Below, one piece after another: positions 38,209 to 52,100 of a stretch of 64,000 nucleotides of DNA. Location of the stretch: NCBI GenBank assembly GCA_037013685.1, contig CM072886.1:27659080-27723079 (forward strand), written 5' to 3'. Position numbers and translations under genes: made by a program. Within the stretch, counting starts at the first letter, position 1, and each line of letters opens with the position of its first letter. The notes under the pieces are model-generated. The model had not been told where the DNA came from and searched no databases. It saw nothing but the letters and a program-made list of their open reading frames with translations. The stretch comes from Acridotheres tristis. Taxonomy: Eukaryota; Chordata; Aves; Passeriformes; Sturnidae.

Positions 38209-38211
38209 CTA

Positions 38212-38875
38212 TAAGTATCGTATTGTCTACTACTCCAATAATAATGGAAGTCCCCTCCAGTACCAAGTTTCAAACCTTTTTTCCAGAGCTGTCAGTCTCT
38301 TGCCTAATTCTGCTGTGAACACCTTTAGCATTTTATCTCCAGAGATAAATCAAGGAAGTTTTATTCCTCAGAGTCTGATCTTTAAGAAAGAGATGTTACA
38401 TTTATAGATCATTTTAGGATATAATTATATAAGCACAATTTAATAATTATGAGTCATTGTGGATATGGAAAGAGTAAATCATGTTAAAGAAATCTGGTTA
38501 CTTTTAAAAATGAAAAATGTTATTAGCCTAGATAAACCAAGAGTCCTGACTTAGCTGGGGTCTTAAAAAGGTTCAGAGGAAAGTCAAAATGATGGATCAT
38601 TGTTATCATTAAGAAAGCTTTGTTGTGGATGGAGTAAATCTTTATTAAAATTTTTCTCCCAATATCAAGCACTTGTGACCCAGCATTCACATCTGAAAGT
38701 CTGTATCCTGAAGTCCCGAATTCTTGATCGGTTTGGGTTTTTTAGGCCATCTGCTTTTCCTGTAAGACTGTGATACATTCAATTGACTCCAGATCTGATA
38801 CAGTTGCCTGCCTTCAGGTTTGAGCAGTACCAAGGTATCATTTACTACCTAGAAAAACAGGGGATTGGATGGAAA
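38212..38875. other. Noncoding DNA upstream of a CR1 fragment
   Basis: AT-rich sequence leading into the CR1 reverse transcriptase fragment. Some of it may be more of the same decayed element, but no CR1 block is recognisable before about 38,880. Confidence 0.4.
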
Positions 38876-38879
38876 ATGG

Positions 38880-39135
38880 AAAAGCAGCTGCTGAGAGGTG
38901 AAGTCTCACAGGACTGCAGATTAATACCAGCAGATTTTCATATTTTATTCAATAGACTACATAAAGCTGTAATAAGTCAGATCATTAAATTTGTAGACGA
39001 TACTAAAATAAGCAGAGTATTCAAGACTCAGAGGGATGCAAGAATAATTCTAACTTTAACAAAATGGGCTCAGAGGTGGGATAGGAAATTAAATAAGTAT
39101 TCATTTAATGTAATGAAAATTGACACACTTCAGTA
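38880..39135 (+). pseudogene. Decayed CR1-type reverse transcriptase fragment
   Basis: An open frame at 38,783-39,136 carries, in its second half, the CR1/jockey-like RT signature. 'GEVS' is followed by 'FHILFNRLH' (family: FNIFINDL), then 'IIKFVDDTKISRV' (family: ISKFADDTKLG), then 'KWAQRW' and 'KLNKYSFNVMKI' (family: EWA...KFN..KCKVLH). FVDD, from about 38,990, is the catalytic aspartate box of the polymerase palm. The 'SGVPQGS' motif expected between GEVS and FNIF is missing, and the frame ends at a TAA at 39,134-39,136. The element reads sense and is truncated at both ends. It is old, and an intact frame here is luck. An L2/CR1-L3 relative is possible. Confidence 0.68.
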
Positions 39136-39261
39136 AAAATAATGTTCAGGACACATACTGAGACACAACTTATATTATACTAAGGTATTTAATACGTAAA
39201 GAGAGAGAAAGTTATGAGCTATTCTTACACTGCCATTCATAGTTTTAAATTCTAAGAAGAC

Positions 39262-39310
39262 ATGACCCCTGTCCTAAAGAGATAACAGATTGGCACAGAC
39301 AAAACAACAC
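39262..39310. repeat. Possible second copy of an ancient repeat core
   Basis: 'gacccctgtcctaaagagat' followed by 'acagattggcacagacaaaa' echoes the block at 3,125-3,180 and the same amniote consensus core. It is too short and diverged to assign. Confidence 0.22.
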
Positions 39311-41317
39311 ACTGTCATTTAATACAGTAAGAAAGAGTGTCTGCCAGTACAGTCTAGAAAAGCGAAGGAGAGCCCTCTGGACTTGCTAGTTACTAAGATG
39401 GCTCAGAAGAGTGACTGTGATGGGCATCACCACATTTGCTATTTTCTTCTCTACAAATTTATGTCTGACTAAAGGCTACTTCAAAGTTACACAAAACATT
39501 TTAAGAAAAGAGTCCTCAGGTATGAAAATAGAAATGTATTACCAGTTATCTGAATAACAGTCAAGAAAATTAAATACCTATTTCTAAGAGGAGGCAAAAA
39601 CACCCCAGCTGGCAAACAAAAAAAATCCCCATATCCCAACCACTAAAAGTAGGCCTTTAACTCTCTCTTAAGGTTGATGAAGGAAAAAGGTCTGAGAATA
39701 AATCAAGCAGAAAGTGAGCAAGATGTATAGGCAATGGTAAAAAATAGAAAAAACAAAATCAAGAACATAATAAACCTACAGGCAAGCTAAATACAAAGAT
39801 CCTTTGCCCTGATTCACACCAGAAAAAAAAGCAACCCCAAAAATATCATAAGAAGCACCAAAACGCTTTTAAAGTATATAGTAAAAAGACTGTAACAGCC
39901 CAAGTTGTTCTTTATTAATACTACTACAGCTTGTCATGACACATACCTCCAGAGTGGAATACCTTTTTTCATTATACTAGTGAAAAGTCTGATAAAGACT
40001 GAAAAAAACTCCTCACGATTTCCCCACTGAACCATCTATATTAAGGGAAGCAGAGTCTCCTGCTGTACTTGGTTTAGCCAAATTTCCCCACCTAGTCTAC
40101 TAGCAGCCCAAATTAACTACAAGCATCTACAAACATGTAGAGAGTTAGTTAGACCTATTGTTTGTTTCAATTTGAAGAGCAAAATTTGAAGGAAAAATAA
40201 CAGCAGTGCTAACAGAGGGAAACTGCCAAGGTCATATGATTCATTTATGTAGGAGCTTAGCAACAAAGGAGAGCTGTGAAATACTGCAATAGTAATAAAC
40301 CAATGGATTAACACAGCATCAAGCAACATCTTGAAGGGGATCAAAGTAGTAAACAAAATGAAATGCAGTGACAAGAATGAAACAAGAGTGTTCAGTTTTT
40401 AGCAGCATGAAAGACTGAATGAATTGCAAAGGATCCATATCTTACAGAAATATAAACAAGAGGAGGAGAAAAGATGCTAGCGTTACCTCAGGTAAAAAAA
40501 AACTGAAATAATTTTCTATTCCTTCCTTAATGAAATATTTTGTTGATGTCTTTCCTAAATAAAGGACAAGAACTGATTTTTATAAAATAATGTTATTCTA
40601 AAATATTTAAACAAAAAGTAGAACAGTTACAGGACATAACTAAGTACTATTTAAGATTCCCAGGAAACAAAATAATTCATCTAGGATACACTGCAGCGTA
40701 AAAAAACCCCAAAAAACAGTGACTCATACTGATAAGTAAGCACTCTGTTTCTCTGATTTAAGTTTAAAAAACATAGTTTGATAAGTTTGTGAAAGAATTA
40801 CAGTAAGACGAGAATCAATATCAATCAAGTCAGAATATATATAAAAAATATACTGTATCATTGCTCCACACAAATAAAGGGCACAGTCTGCGATACAATT
40901 GGAATAAAATCTGTTAAAACACCACAAATTCTGATTAGCAAAGACAAGACCTAATTTAAATATAAACTTACCAGATAACAAACCTATTGTGAATGAAGAG
41001 CATGCTAGGTGACAGGATGATGGAATCACCTTGTAAATATGAGTGCATCATCTGTCAGTCACATCTCCTTGCTGCAAGACCAAATTACATCTGCAAAATA
41101 TTTTATCTTGATCACATCTGCTGTTAAATATCAAGGTCTAAGATTGTACATGAATGTATACAAGTGATGACATTAAAAAGTCTAATTTAGCAATAATATT
41201 TCCTGTGCAAATCTCTGTAATGCCTCAAATACAGTAACAAACGTGGAAATACTTCTTAATAGCAAATGCCACAATTATGGGTTCAGTCCCTGTATGACCC
41301 ATTCATATTCAAGAGTG
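39311..41317. other. AT-rich noncoding DNA
   Basis: No gene is recognised. It contains the A-run/CCCC motif at 40,700-40,718. A hydrophobic minus-strand open frame at 40,117-40,374 appears to be a chance translation of AT-rich DNA. Confidence 0.5.
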
Positions 41318-41378
41318 GTACTCCATGATCCTTGTGGGCAGCTTCTAACTTAGAATATTCTGTGATTCATCTGTGATT
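41318..41378 (+). mobile_element. Short CR1 LINE 3' terminus, sense
   Basis: 'ccatgatccttgtgggcagc' followed by 'ttctaacttagaatattctg', with ATTCTGTG and CTGTGATTC octamer-like repeats after it. Only about the last 60 bases of the element remain, which is extreme 5' truncation. Confidence 0.85.
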
Positions 41379-44300
41379 CAATTCTTCTAGAAGATGGAAG
41401 ACACACAAAAGCTGAAATCTTTATTCCCCACTATTTTTGTGGTTTTTGTCTCCTCTAGCAGTCTCCCTCACCCTATCAAGTCATTCAACCCCACAGTTGG
41501 GCCTTCAAGGTGTCTGCACTTAATGACAGTCAGTCTTGGTGAGTTTTTACTTAGTTTAATAATTCTGCTTTTCTTTTTGCAAGAGATGACAAGAAAAGAA
41601 GGGTCTACTTCCCTTCTTTCTCTCACTTTATACCATAAGAATGCATGTATTACTCTGTTTAGGACAGGAAGGGTAAGGAACTCTGAAACTACAGTCTACT
41701 ACTGATACTCCTACCAGCAGTGTTAGGAAGCACTTCCAAAACATCTACTTCCAAATTTTTATTCTAAATTAACTGATGACTACTTTTCCCACTGTATCCT
41801 AAGGCTTCCTTGCCAATTAGTTTACCAGGTTTGGTTTGTAATGTTTAATCCCTGAAAACTCAAAAGTTATACGCAAATGGACCTTTTATTCTCTCAGGTT
41901 CTGGTGTGCACCCCAGTTGTGTTTGTAGTACCCGCTGGCAGACAGCAAGAACTTTCCACTCCTTCCCTCACTGTGACAGGTGATTATCCCAGTCTGAAAG
42001 CAGTATTGTGTCCTCTCTGAACAAGAGGAATTCCCTGTTAATTCCAGCTACCATGCAATCCATAGACAGTCCGGGAAAAGCAATATTAATGCCTCTTAGA
42101 TTTTGGTTTAATTCTTATAAAGATGACTCCTTTTACAGTTTTCAAATAGCCTTTTTCACCTGCTTTTACACATAGGTGACTGGAACTGAATCTAATTTTG
42201 TAGGAATATAGAGATGGTCTCGTTGGCATCTTGCAAAAATAGCATTAAGCCTTTTCCCTCTAACAAGGAATTTCTCATTGCACACCACCTCTTTTCTCAA
42301 TCCTTTAGAGATCCCTGGAACTGACTAGCAAACCCAGATATTCCTTCTCAATTACACTTAGTCACTTGTGCTTTGAGTTAGCAGCAGGTTTTTGTCATTA
42401 ACCTTCAGTGAATGACATCGTTATTCACATTATGAGAGTTCATTAAATTCTTGTTATTCTATTTATTTAAGATTATACTATATCCAGATCTGTCTGTCCC
42501 GATATCTTTCAGCTTTATCAGCTAATTTTCATTTCTGCACTCAAACATTCTGTGCCAAGGTAATTAGAGAAAAGTTAAATAATAATAACCCCAAGACTGA
42601 GTCTCTAAGAGTCTAATATTAACTCCCACGGTGTTCTTTATCAGCTTCATCCAAGAAAATTAGAACAGGTGAACTGCACGAGATCAGAATTTCCCTTTTA
42701 CCTAATTGCTTATGGAAAGTATACGATTTTTGTGTTGAATAGCCCACGAAAGATTTTTTTTTAATTATTCCATAAATTCGAGTATTTTTGAACTACATAA
42801 CGATTTTTTGCATTGGTAATATTCTACAGCTGTAAAGTTCACAGTTTAATTATGCAATAGGTGAACTCCATTTTCTTTTGAACCTAACATCCTATAACTT
42901 CATTCGATGACAGTAAATTTTTCAATATTAAAGGAAGTTGATGAGCATCCCTTTCAACTTTTGATTTTATAAAACACATATTCCTTTTACTGAGGGTAAA
43001 AAGACCTATTGTATTTAGTAATCAATTTTTTCTGTTTCCTTACATACTTTCTTATTACTGCATTTATCACAATCTCTCTCAAACTTTGCAATAATTGTTA
43101 AAGTAATGATAAATAATAGCATATACTGTTCTTGTCTAAAAAAAATCACTTACCCCATGGAGAAATGGCAGCGATTTAATATGCAATGACCTTGCTTTTG
43201 TTAACCATGCTGCATTTTATTGTTTTGCCTATTTACCTGAGCACTTTAAATTTTTCTTCACTTCTTAAATGCCTTTGAATTCTACTAAGGTCAGATTAAT
43301 GAGCATCAAATTGCTTTAATTATTTTCTCTTTTTATCTAATAGAAATGCAGTATCTGTTGTTCTCTAGGGATGAAAGTACCCTTATTATTTCATTATTTT
43401 GGAACACTAAATAATGGGTGCCCAAAGCTGAACTCATTAAGCTTACCTAGTTTTGTTTCCAAGAGTTATTTCCTTTTTATATATTCAAACTCATGAATCA
43501 TCCTCATTTTGCTTTCACATTCTATGTCTTCCACCTAATTTAAAACTGGAACAAGGCATTCATTTGGATATGTAGACATATTTTTAAAATTTATTTTTCC
43601 ATTCCTTTTACAGCTTCTGAGCTCAATGTTTTGAAGTTCTCAACTGCAAGAGGTATTTACTAGTGTAAAGCTTCCTAGGTAAAGTTTTCTTTGATGATGA
43701 GTTATTTTTTTCAATTCTTTCAGATTTACTCCTAGTATATTTTTAACACAACTATTCATTTTGTTAGGTTTAGACCTTTCCCTGTGTATTTATGTTCTTT
43801 ATTCTGTTTATATTAATAATAACTTGTTTTATCTTTGTACAAGCTGTTTAGGTGCCATTGGGAGGGATCATTTCTTCAAAGCAGTGCCTTTCTACTAGCC
43901 TGTATCACCATGGATCTAGTGATGTACCTGAACGAGCATGCTACCCCTACAGTCTGAGCAGAGGAGACAGTGATGTAGCAGGCATCCAGGTGGCTCTGCT
44001 CTGTCACAGCTGAGATGAAGGTGGATTTTAATAAGACAGGACAGTCTCAGTCAGGATGTCTCTGTTCTGTGCTCTCAGTACACAATGTTCCCAAGGAGCT
44101 TATCAGCACAGCACTGTGCAAATCAGGCTGGAGCCTTTCTGAGCTTAATGGACCCAATTGCATGATAAAAGAGCAGAGGTCTAAATACCTTTTCAGATCT
44201 GGTTGAGAATAGTCAGGTATACTAGAATCTCCTGGCCATATCAGAAAACAGATACAGATACATATATAAAACTCCCTTGTGATATCTCTATCCCTCTGTT

Positions 44301-47300
44301 CCTTGTGATCTTACCTGCTAAGAACCCTGCAGAGATATTAGTGAGTTTTACTCCTTTAAATTAAATAAATTTCTCCCTGAACATGTATTTTCAAGCTTAG
44401 AAAATGAAACTTTATGCTTCTAGTATTGACTCCATATATTCATTGTGCAACCGATCATCTTGAAAGCACTGTTCAGCAGAGAGAAGTGACTCTGCAGTGC
44501 TTGCTCACCTGAACTATGCCATAAAAATTGTCCATAAAAGTGAAATGGACACAGTACCAAACCAGGATTATTTTTATGTAGCAATATTTGCACAGAAAAG
44601 TCACAATATGCTAATTAAACTACTTAATTACTTCCTATTTTATTCTTTTACAGACAATCTGAAACTACCAAAGAGTATGATAGAATTCCTCTTGAATAAA
44701 TGAAAGGTGTGATTAATTTCGATATATTTTCATTATAAAAAGTGTCTTTACAACATCATTAACATTTAATTTCTCCCGCAGGCTGTGTAAAGGCTGAATA
44801 AGAATGGAGAACATACCACTGGCTGTAAAAATTGAACATTTCTCACTTAGCAGCAAGAGAAATGGATATGTGATTTATATAAAAACAATAATTGCATTAT
44901 AAATTATTGTATGTGGTTTATTCTAGGGTTTAGACATAGAAATCTGCAAAACAAGCAGTTCAGAAAAGTAATTTGAGGCTTTGTCAAGTACTTTTGCACT
45001 AAGATTGTTTGAGTCAATTACGTTTGCTATTCTAAGATCATACTTCACCTTTTCATTTCATAGTAAATTCCCTGTCTGACTCGTTCCCTGACTGATGTGT
45101 GGGTTTATTATCATAATGGAGTGAATAGGATATAGCCATGTTACTACTGGGGAAGACATACTAGAATAAATAAAAGTAAAACCAAATTTTAAGATATGTG
45201 AAACAATATCAATAAGTACAATCCCATTTAAACCTTTGGTTTCTTGAGAAAAGAAATTTTCTTTAAAAATCAGAATTAACTGAAATCAAATCATATGGGA
45301 AAAAACCAAACCAAAATAAAACCCTACCAGAATCTATAATCTGATGCAAGGAGGAAACCTTCTGATTCTTTTACAGGGAATTCTTGATCATATTTTTGTA
45401 GAAAAGAAGAAACCAGGAATAAGCCCCAAAGTCACAACTTGTAGCAAATGGAAATGAAACTTTCATATGAAAATATTCATCATGACCCAGATGTGGAGGA
45501 AGAGAGGTGGCTTGAGGAAAATTTGCATTTCTCTGGTAAGCGTTATGGGACTTTGAGAGTTCTCAGGCGAATAAGGAGCAAACAGAAAGGAAAGGTCCTG
45601 AAAAAATCCTGAGGACTTGCCACAGCACACTCTCCTTGCACATTTCCCATCTCCTAATTTCCCCTAGAGATTTTGTGAGGTAGCTCAATACTGCTTACTC
45701 TTGACACTGAGGACTGACTGCTAGAGCTGTTTCACAGTGCATATGTATTTGAAAAAATGTAAAAACATTGGGTAATTTAGTGCAACATAAATGCACTGGC
45801 CACACTTACTAATTGTTTTTCAGTCTTACATTTCTGGAAAAGTCTACGACCCTTGTAAGCTCTAAACAGACACAAGCCCTATTCTCAGTATAATCTATTA
45901 AGATGTCTTGCTTATTCAAAGCAAAACTGATTTCCTCCCAGATACTCTGGATGGCTGTGTCCCTTTGACAGCAGAGACATCAGACATCATTGCCCATGAG
46001 GAAGGCCTGTCAGGTCTTTGCTGACTGGCTGACTGCCACTGTACCCACTCTGTTAGATTTGGTTCTGTTAATACTTGTCAAAGTCTTGTGTGTATCTACA
46101 GAGAATTCAATCAAATATTCTATATATTTCACTTTGAGGTTACAGCTTTAGTTGATAAGTTTGTTCTAAACAAACTTCAGACATCCGAGGAAGCTTCTAA
46201 GTTCACCTATCATCAAAAAAGAGAAAGGCACATTTTTCTTCCTGAATCTGATTTGAACTGCTGCTACTTTTTTTTTTCTTTTTTTGCATCAGTATTTTCA
46301 TTCTTGTGTATGTTTTGATGACAGATATGTATCTGCTTTTGTTTGAACTGAAAATTTTATTGTCCAACAATTTTGCTTTTACTAATATACATTTGTATTT
46401 TTTTTCCCAAATATTATTCTTCAAAGCTCCAATAGATGTCACTATCAAAATATAAAAGAGAGCTGGTTGTGTAATGCAGTCAAAGAGAAACAGCAGGGAA
46501 GCCTCACTTGCTGGACTGCATCAAATGCCAGCATGAGAGCATAACTCATTAAGCTAGACATCGAAGTGAGCAGCTGCCAGCCAGAGAGTGCACGTCTTCA
46601 TTCTTTAAACCCTCACCGTTAGATCAAGACTATCTAATAGTTTCACTGAACATGAAAGTAACACTGAACCTACTGGGTGTTTGGGCTAATAAGCAGTTTC
46701 CTGTTAGGTTTTTTGCTCTCTGCCCATTCAACTTCAAAAAAATGACCTATCTTTTCTTTAGCCCACTTTGCACATTACTGTGCTGTGTTTTACAAATGCT
46801 CGTTTCTCCTGTTGGTTCGGATCACATCTGGAGTAAGTCTGCTGTGAAGCTTTACTACTACTTTTGGAATGACATGTCAAAACATGACAGCACTACTTGA
46901 AATGGATAAGTAAAGCTTATAAGTAAAATGATTTCAGAGCTATTTGCCCATATAGAAATCTAAGCTTTTGTACTGACCAAGAAGATACTTTGTTCTTTTA
47001 TCTAACCCTTAAGTTTTCCATATGCTTTCCGTATGCATATTAGAACTCTTTCACTTTTCTGAACAATCTCTTTTTTATACTGCTTGAAAGAGGAGGTAAA
47101 CTCTATACCTTTACTATATGATGTTGAGATGGGTCTACTAGCTCTCCTGCCTTGGAAAACTAGCTACTTTAAAAATTAAAACAAATTACTTATTTGTTTT
47201 TAAATAAATAAAAAATGTGTAGCCCCTACTTCTTGGGGACACACCTGGAAATAGGAAGCTTTCCATGTTTAAAAAACTTTGGGGCTTTTTATATAAATCT

Positions 47301-48690
47301 CTGCAAGCTTGTTTGGTGAATGTAATTTTGAACAAGTAGTAAAGTATTTTCATTGGTGCAAGTTTGTCAAGTTTGTCGTTGCATCAGGACCCACCCCAAA
47401 CTAAATTGTACCACAAGATGTCAGTGCAAACAATTTCCATACTGGTGGTTCCATATGATTTGCCTGTGAACTTTGTTCCAGTTTGAAGTTATTTTGAGCA
47501 ACAAATATGCCCAAAAAGTTGTTAGTCTATTTACCAGCAAGTAGCTGAAGGACAAAAGAGAAGAATTGAATGATTTGTAGCAGGATGACCTGTCCAGCCT
47601 AGACACTGCTTATGTAGGAAATCTTGCTTTGTCTAGATCCCCAGACCCGCACATTAGTTTGAAGACACAGACACCTAAAAAATTCTGCTGAAGAGAAGTC
47701 TGTGGCTACAGTCTAGAGAATCTTTGAGTTAGAATACAAATGTCTTTGTAAAAAAATTATGCCTGAAGCTACAGAATTTACAATATGCTACTGCACTTAC
47801 CTTTTAGACCATGTTTTAAAACAATTTGGCTGAGCCAAGTTTAATGAGCTTAGGATGTGAGGGAATTCAATGAGACCAAAGAAAAAACAACCAAACACAA
47901 AGGTCAGCACAGCTACCCAGTTTATGTCAGCCAAAGATCAGGCTCTTTTCAGCAAAACATAGTAGAAATAAGACCAAGCTACTGCTTCTCTCTCACCTAC
48001 CTATTTCCATTTTTTTTTTTCCAAGACCAGCTTTGATCTAGGATGATGGGAACCTCCAAAAGGTTGGGGCATGCTGGAGACCACCAAGTATAAGCACACG
48101 CTACAGGTTGCAAGGTTTCTTCCCACCAGTAATGACATGACCTGAGTACATATAATCTAAAATTAGCTCTTAGGGAACACAGCAAGTACCTTTCCCATTT
48201 GCTTTTTACCTGCTGTTTCTTGTGAGGAGGAGTTATTCTTTCATCTCTTATTCATCTTCTCTGACGTGCTACTGACAGCAGGAAATTTATCTGCAAGACT
48301 GTCTTCATGTTAGACTCAGCTCATTAGAGAAAAGTAGACTCCAGGTACTCACACATGGTGTCTAAGCAGTTTACTTGAGTGACTACCTGTAAAATGGGAA
48401 GAGAGAAAGCAGGCTTAAAATGTGCAGTATCTCTCTTGACTCTTAAGACAATCTTCCATAGGTAACACATTCACAGGAGATGAGTCCTCAGCCTAGCTGC
48501 CTTTCCCCATTTGTGTGCCTTCCCAGTAGGAGGTGTAAGAAAGCAGTGAGACCTTTCAAAAAATCCAGGTGAAGCAAAGCCAAAAGCAGCATCCTCCAAT
48601 AGCAATTGCCATAGCACAGAAAATCATTAACGGGATTTTAATAATAAGATTTTCTCAAACATCTGGAGTACAGGATTTTACCTAGCTATT
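41379..48690. other. AT-rich noncoding DNA, nothing recognised
   Basis: About 7.3 kb with no transposon I can name. Slightly GC-richer patches lie at 43,860-44,170, 45,930-46,060 and 47,980-48,140, and an A/C motif lies at 45,300-45,328. Open frames are short and of random composition. Confidence 0.5.
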
Positions 48691-48691
48691 A

Positions 48692-49112
48692 TGGTGAGGG
48701 GCCTTGAGGGGAAGCTGTAGGAGGAGCAGCTGAGGGCACTTGGTCTGTTCAGCCTGGTGGAGACTGAGAGGAGACCTGATTGCAGTCACAACTTCTTTGT
48801 GAGGGGGAGAGGAGGGGCAGACACTGATCTCTTCTCTGGGTGTCTGTGACAAGACCCAAGGGAGTGGCCTGAAGCTTTGTCGGGGAAGGTTTAGTTAGAA
48901 TATAAGAAAAAGGTTCTTCACCCAGAGGGTGGTTGGGGACTGGAACAGGCTCCCCAGAGAAATGGTCACAGCACCAGCCTGATAGAGCTCAAGAAGCATT
49001 TAGACAATACCCTTGGGCAGCTGGTGTGACTTTGCAGGGCCAGGAGCTGGCTCTGATGATCCTTGTGGATCCCTTCCAATTAAGCATATTCTGTGACTCT
49101 GTGATTCCATAC
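48692..49112 (+). mobile_element. CR1 LINE 3' end, sense
   Basis: It contains in order 'cttggtctgttcagcctggt', 'gagactgagaggagacctga', 'aaaaggttcttcacccagag', 'gggactggaacaggctcccc', 'gatgatccttgtggatccct' and 'ttctgtgactctgtgattcc'. About 420 bases of the 3' region survive, with recognisable terminal octamers and low divergence, so it is one of the younger copies here. Orientation is opposite to the 36.3 kb copy. The 62-codon open frame inside is not a gene. Confidence 0.96.
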
Positions 49113-52100
49113 TTGCTATAGAGACAAAGCAAATAAAATATCAACTTCACAATGATCACAGCCATGAAAGGCTGAAAATTTTAGCAGGACTTTTAATACA
49201 TAGATAAAAAAAATTAACATACCTTCTCCATACAACAGAACCCATGAAACAAAAATATTTTTCAACGTAATTTTAACTCACTTCTCCTAAGAAGCTGTTT
49301 CCTAGGTGAACCAAACGCAAAAACAACGCCATGAAGTGTTATTATTTTTTAACCTTACTGTCGGCTGAATATGTAGTCAGTAAAAACATGGAGGTTATGG
49401 TACCCAGAAATTACTGCAGTTACTAGTGATCAGTTACCTTCTGGAAAATACAAATCTGCATCTACATATCCCATTCTGTCAGAATTCAGACATAAATCTC
49501 TACATCTTAGAAACCAAATGCATATCTGCTAACCAGACACGCTCAAGGACTCAGGCACTATTATTCTGTTTCCCTGAGATCTCCTCAACAGGAAAATGGA
49601 CCATATAGTTGAATATTTTCCACAGAGTATATTTAGACTACATAACTACATTTTCCATAAGTTCCAGAAAATCTTCCAGAAAAAACAAAAACATCCCAGT
49701 GCACATTTTTGGCAAATTTGACTGAGCTCAGACTGTACAACTGAACCTAAAAAGCTGAATTGCTTTTACATATATTAATAGTATATTGATTAATATTTTA
49801 TAAGACTTTTAAACACTTATATGTATTTACTACTGTTTCCCTCTAAAATCTGATGAGAGGACATCTCTAATAATTTCTTCAACATACCTACAAAAATTAA
49901 CTTTATAGCTACTACTCTATGTTAAACTGCCTATAACTTTATTGTTTGTAAAAGACTATCTAGAGGCAATATTACCTGAACTTTTGTTCATTCTGAAAAT
50001 TCAAAAGAAATAAATTTTTTAAAATACTGGACTTCAGCATGCACTGTGTTTTCTGATGGTGATTCACAATCATTGTATACAACCCTGTATATTCAGCCTT
50101 CTAGAAGAGAAAATTACAGTAGGAAATGTACTAAATTACCCTTTTTAACTGATGTATTTATCACAGCTCCAAAGTATAGCGGTCTATCTTGTTCAATTTC
50201 ATTATCTTGCATATAAGTGCAATAGAATCTGACAGGATCATAAATATTTGCATTGTGACTGTATGTCAAATCCTCAAATGCACCAGCATACCATTTCATC
50301 CTCTTTATTCAAATATTGTTAGAAAAATCTCTGATATGTAGAAGACACATTTGCTTTGCACTTATCCAAAGCACAGTGTAACAGAGAAATTCCTAAACAG
50401 GAAAAGCCCAAAGAAAATATAATAACAGCCATCACCACGAACAGGCCACAGGAAGTCTTTGTGGACCATCTCCTCTGTCATATCTGTTCTTATTAAATTC
50501 CTGTTTTGAATGACAGTGACTTTGAGCTGTTCACTTCTGAGCCTGGCAGGCTTACTGTAATTGTGATAGGCTTGTAGCTGCCCCTGTGCCAGGGCACACG
50601 CCCCTGGCTGCCCCAGCAGAGACTGCTGTAACCTGGGCTCCTTTCTTGCTCTGTAAGTTTTGCTGCTCAAGTCCATCTAAGCTTCCCTGCCTGGAAATGC
50701 TGAGGAAAGGAGACTGTTCACCTCACCTTGATTAGGTGGCTTGACACTGTACAATGCCCATTTCTGCTCAGGTGTCTCTCAGCCATACTCAGAGATTAAT
50801 ATTTTGCATGTAGCATCTTAAGAGCTGGTTAACTCCTCAGGAAAAATACCACAGGTTTCCATAAAGAGGTGCAGGGGGGAAGCCATTAGTAGAATACAGC
50901 AAGTTTTCATGATCCTATAACACCCAAGACTATGTTAGCTAAATTCCAACTCTACCACCAGTCTTTCTTGCAAGGAGAAAACCTTGGGAAAATAATAGTG
51001 AAGAGTAATTCTTCTCCTCTAGCACAAATCCTTGATAATTGTTCTTCATTAATAAGGTCATTTACACACATACTACAGTCCAATTATCAGGCATAACTAA
51101 CCATAATAAACTACAGGCATGAGATACTCATTGATTTTCTCATGAATAATAGGAATATTGTTAGAAAAGAAAAAAATGTATTCAAGTATATATCTTATTA
51201 TTGGTCATGAAGTCATGAAGACATTACTTTTCTCTTACAGCTGTATTTCAGATAAAATAATTAATATATAAAATAAAACTAAGGGTGATCTGACCTTCAA
51301 TGATAGAGTTCTCAGAATCTCAGAAACTTGCCTTTAATTTCTTCCACCAGTCCCTGATCATCAGGCTTTCCTCTGTTAGACATTACTGCGAAATCTAGTT
51401 TACGGTGATGGAGAGAAAACTGGAAATACTTGAGATTTTACAAAAATAAGTACATTGGTACATACCTACAATGCTGCAGTATGTAACACTCTACCTTCCC
51501 TCAAAGTATTTCTTTTTTTTTGCACTGTGATTAAAAGAAGAGCAAAAATAAAATCTTTGCTTTCAGAATGATTAAAGGTAGTGAGTCAGCCATGAGTCAT
51601 GAGCGGAGAGAAGGTAAAGGGCTGTTAGATCTGAGATCACAAATGCTGCTACGTGAAGCAAAAGAGTAATGCCATTATCTTCAAATAACAGGCTCATAAC
51701 CTCAATGCAGACAGACAGCAGCAAAAGACATGATCACACTCAGTAAGTTAGTAAGCTATTCTTTGATCTAAAAATTGTAGTTCAATTGTCTTACTGTATT
51801 TTTCTTTCCTGGCAAACATCTATAATTGTAATTTATGTGCTGATAAGTACTTGCATTCAAGGATTGGGGAAAAAATGTAAGTAGCAGAAAACACCACAAA
51901 TTCCATAGTGTTTAAAATGTTCCATGATTTTCTTTATTAATTTAATCTCTTTTTAATCAAACATTGCTATTACTGGGCTGTCTGTCTCTGCCATATTAAA
52001 ATCAGCAGGTTAGAAAATGAGCCACAAAAACTGCAGTGGTACATCCTGGAGCAAAGAGACAGTGACAGCTAAAGCATGGTGCTGAAGGGACAAAAAGTAA

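Noticed and set aside
40117..40374. Hydrophobic 85-codon minus-strand frame that looks like a membrane protein
   Set aside because: Hydrophobicity follows from T-rich codons. It shows no splice signals, promoter or recognisable family.
44015..44206. 63-codon open frame in a GC-richer patch
   Set aside because: It shows no splice signals, repeat match or recognised motif, and its length is well within chance.
46203..46448. Poly-Lys/poly-Ser minus-strand frame
   Set aside because: It is a translation of T-rich low-complexity sequence near 46,270.
48933..49121. 62-codon open frame
   Set aside because: It falls within the sense CR1 3' region and is not a gene.
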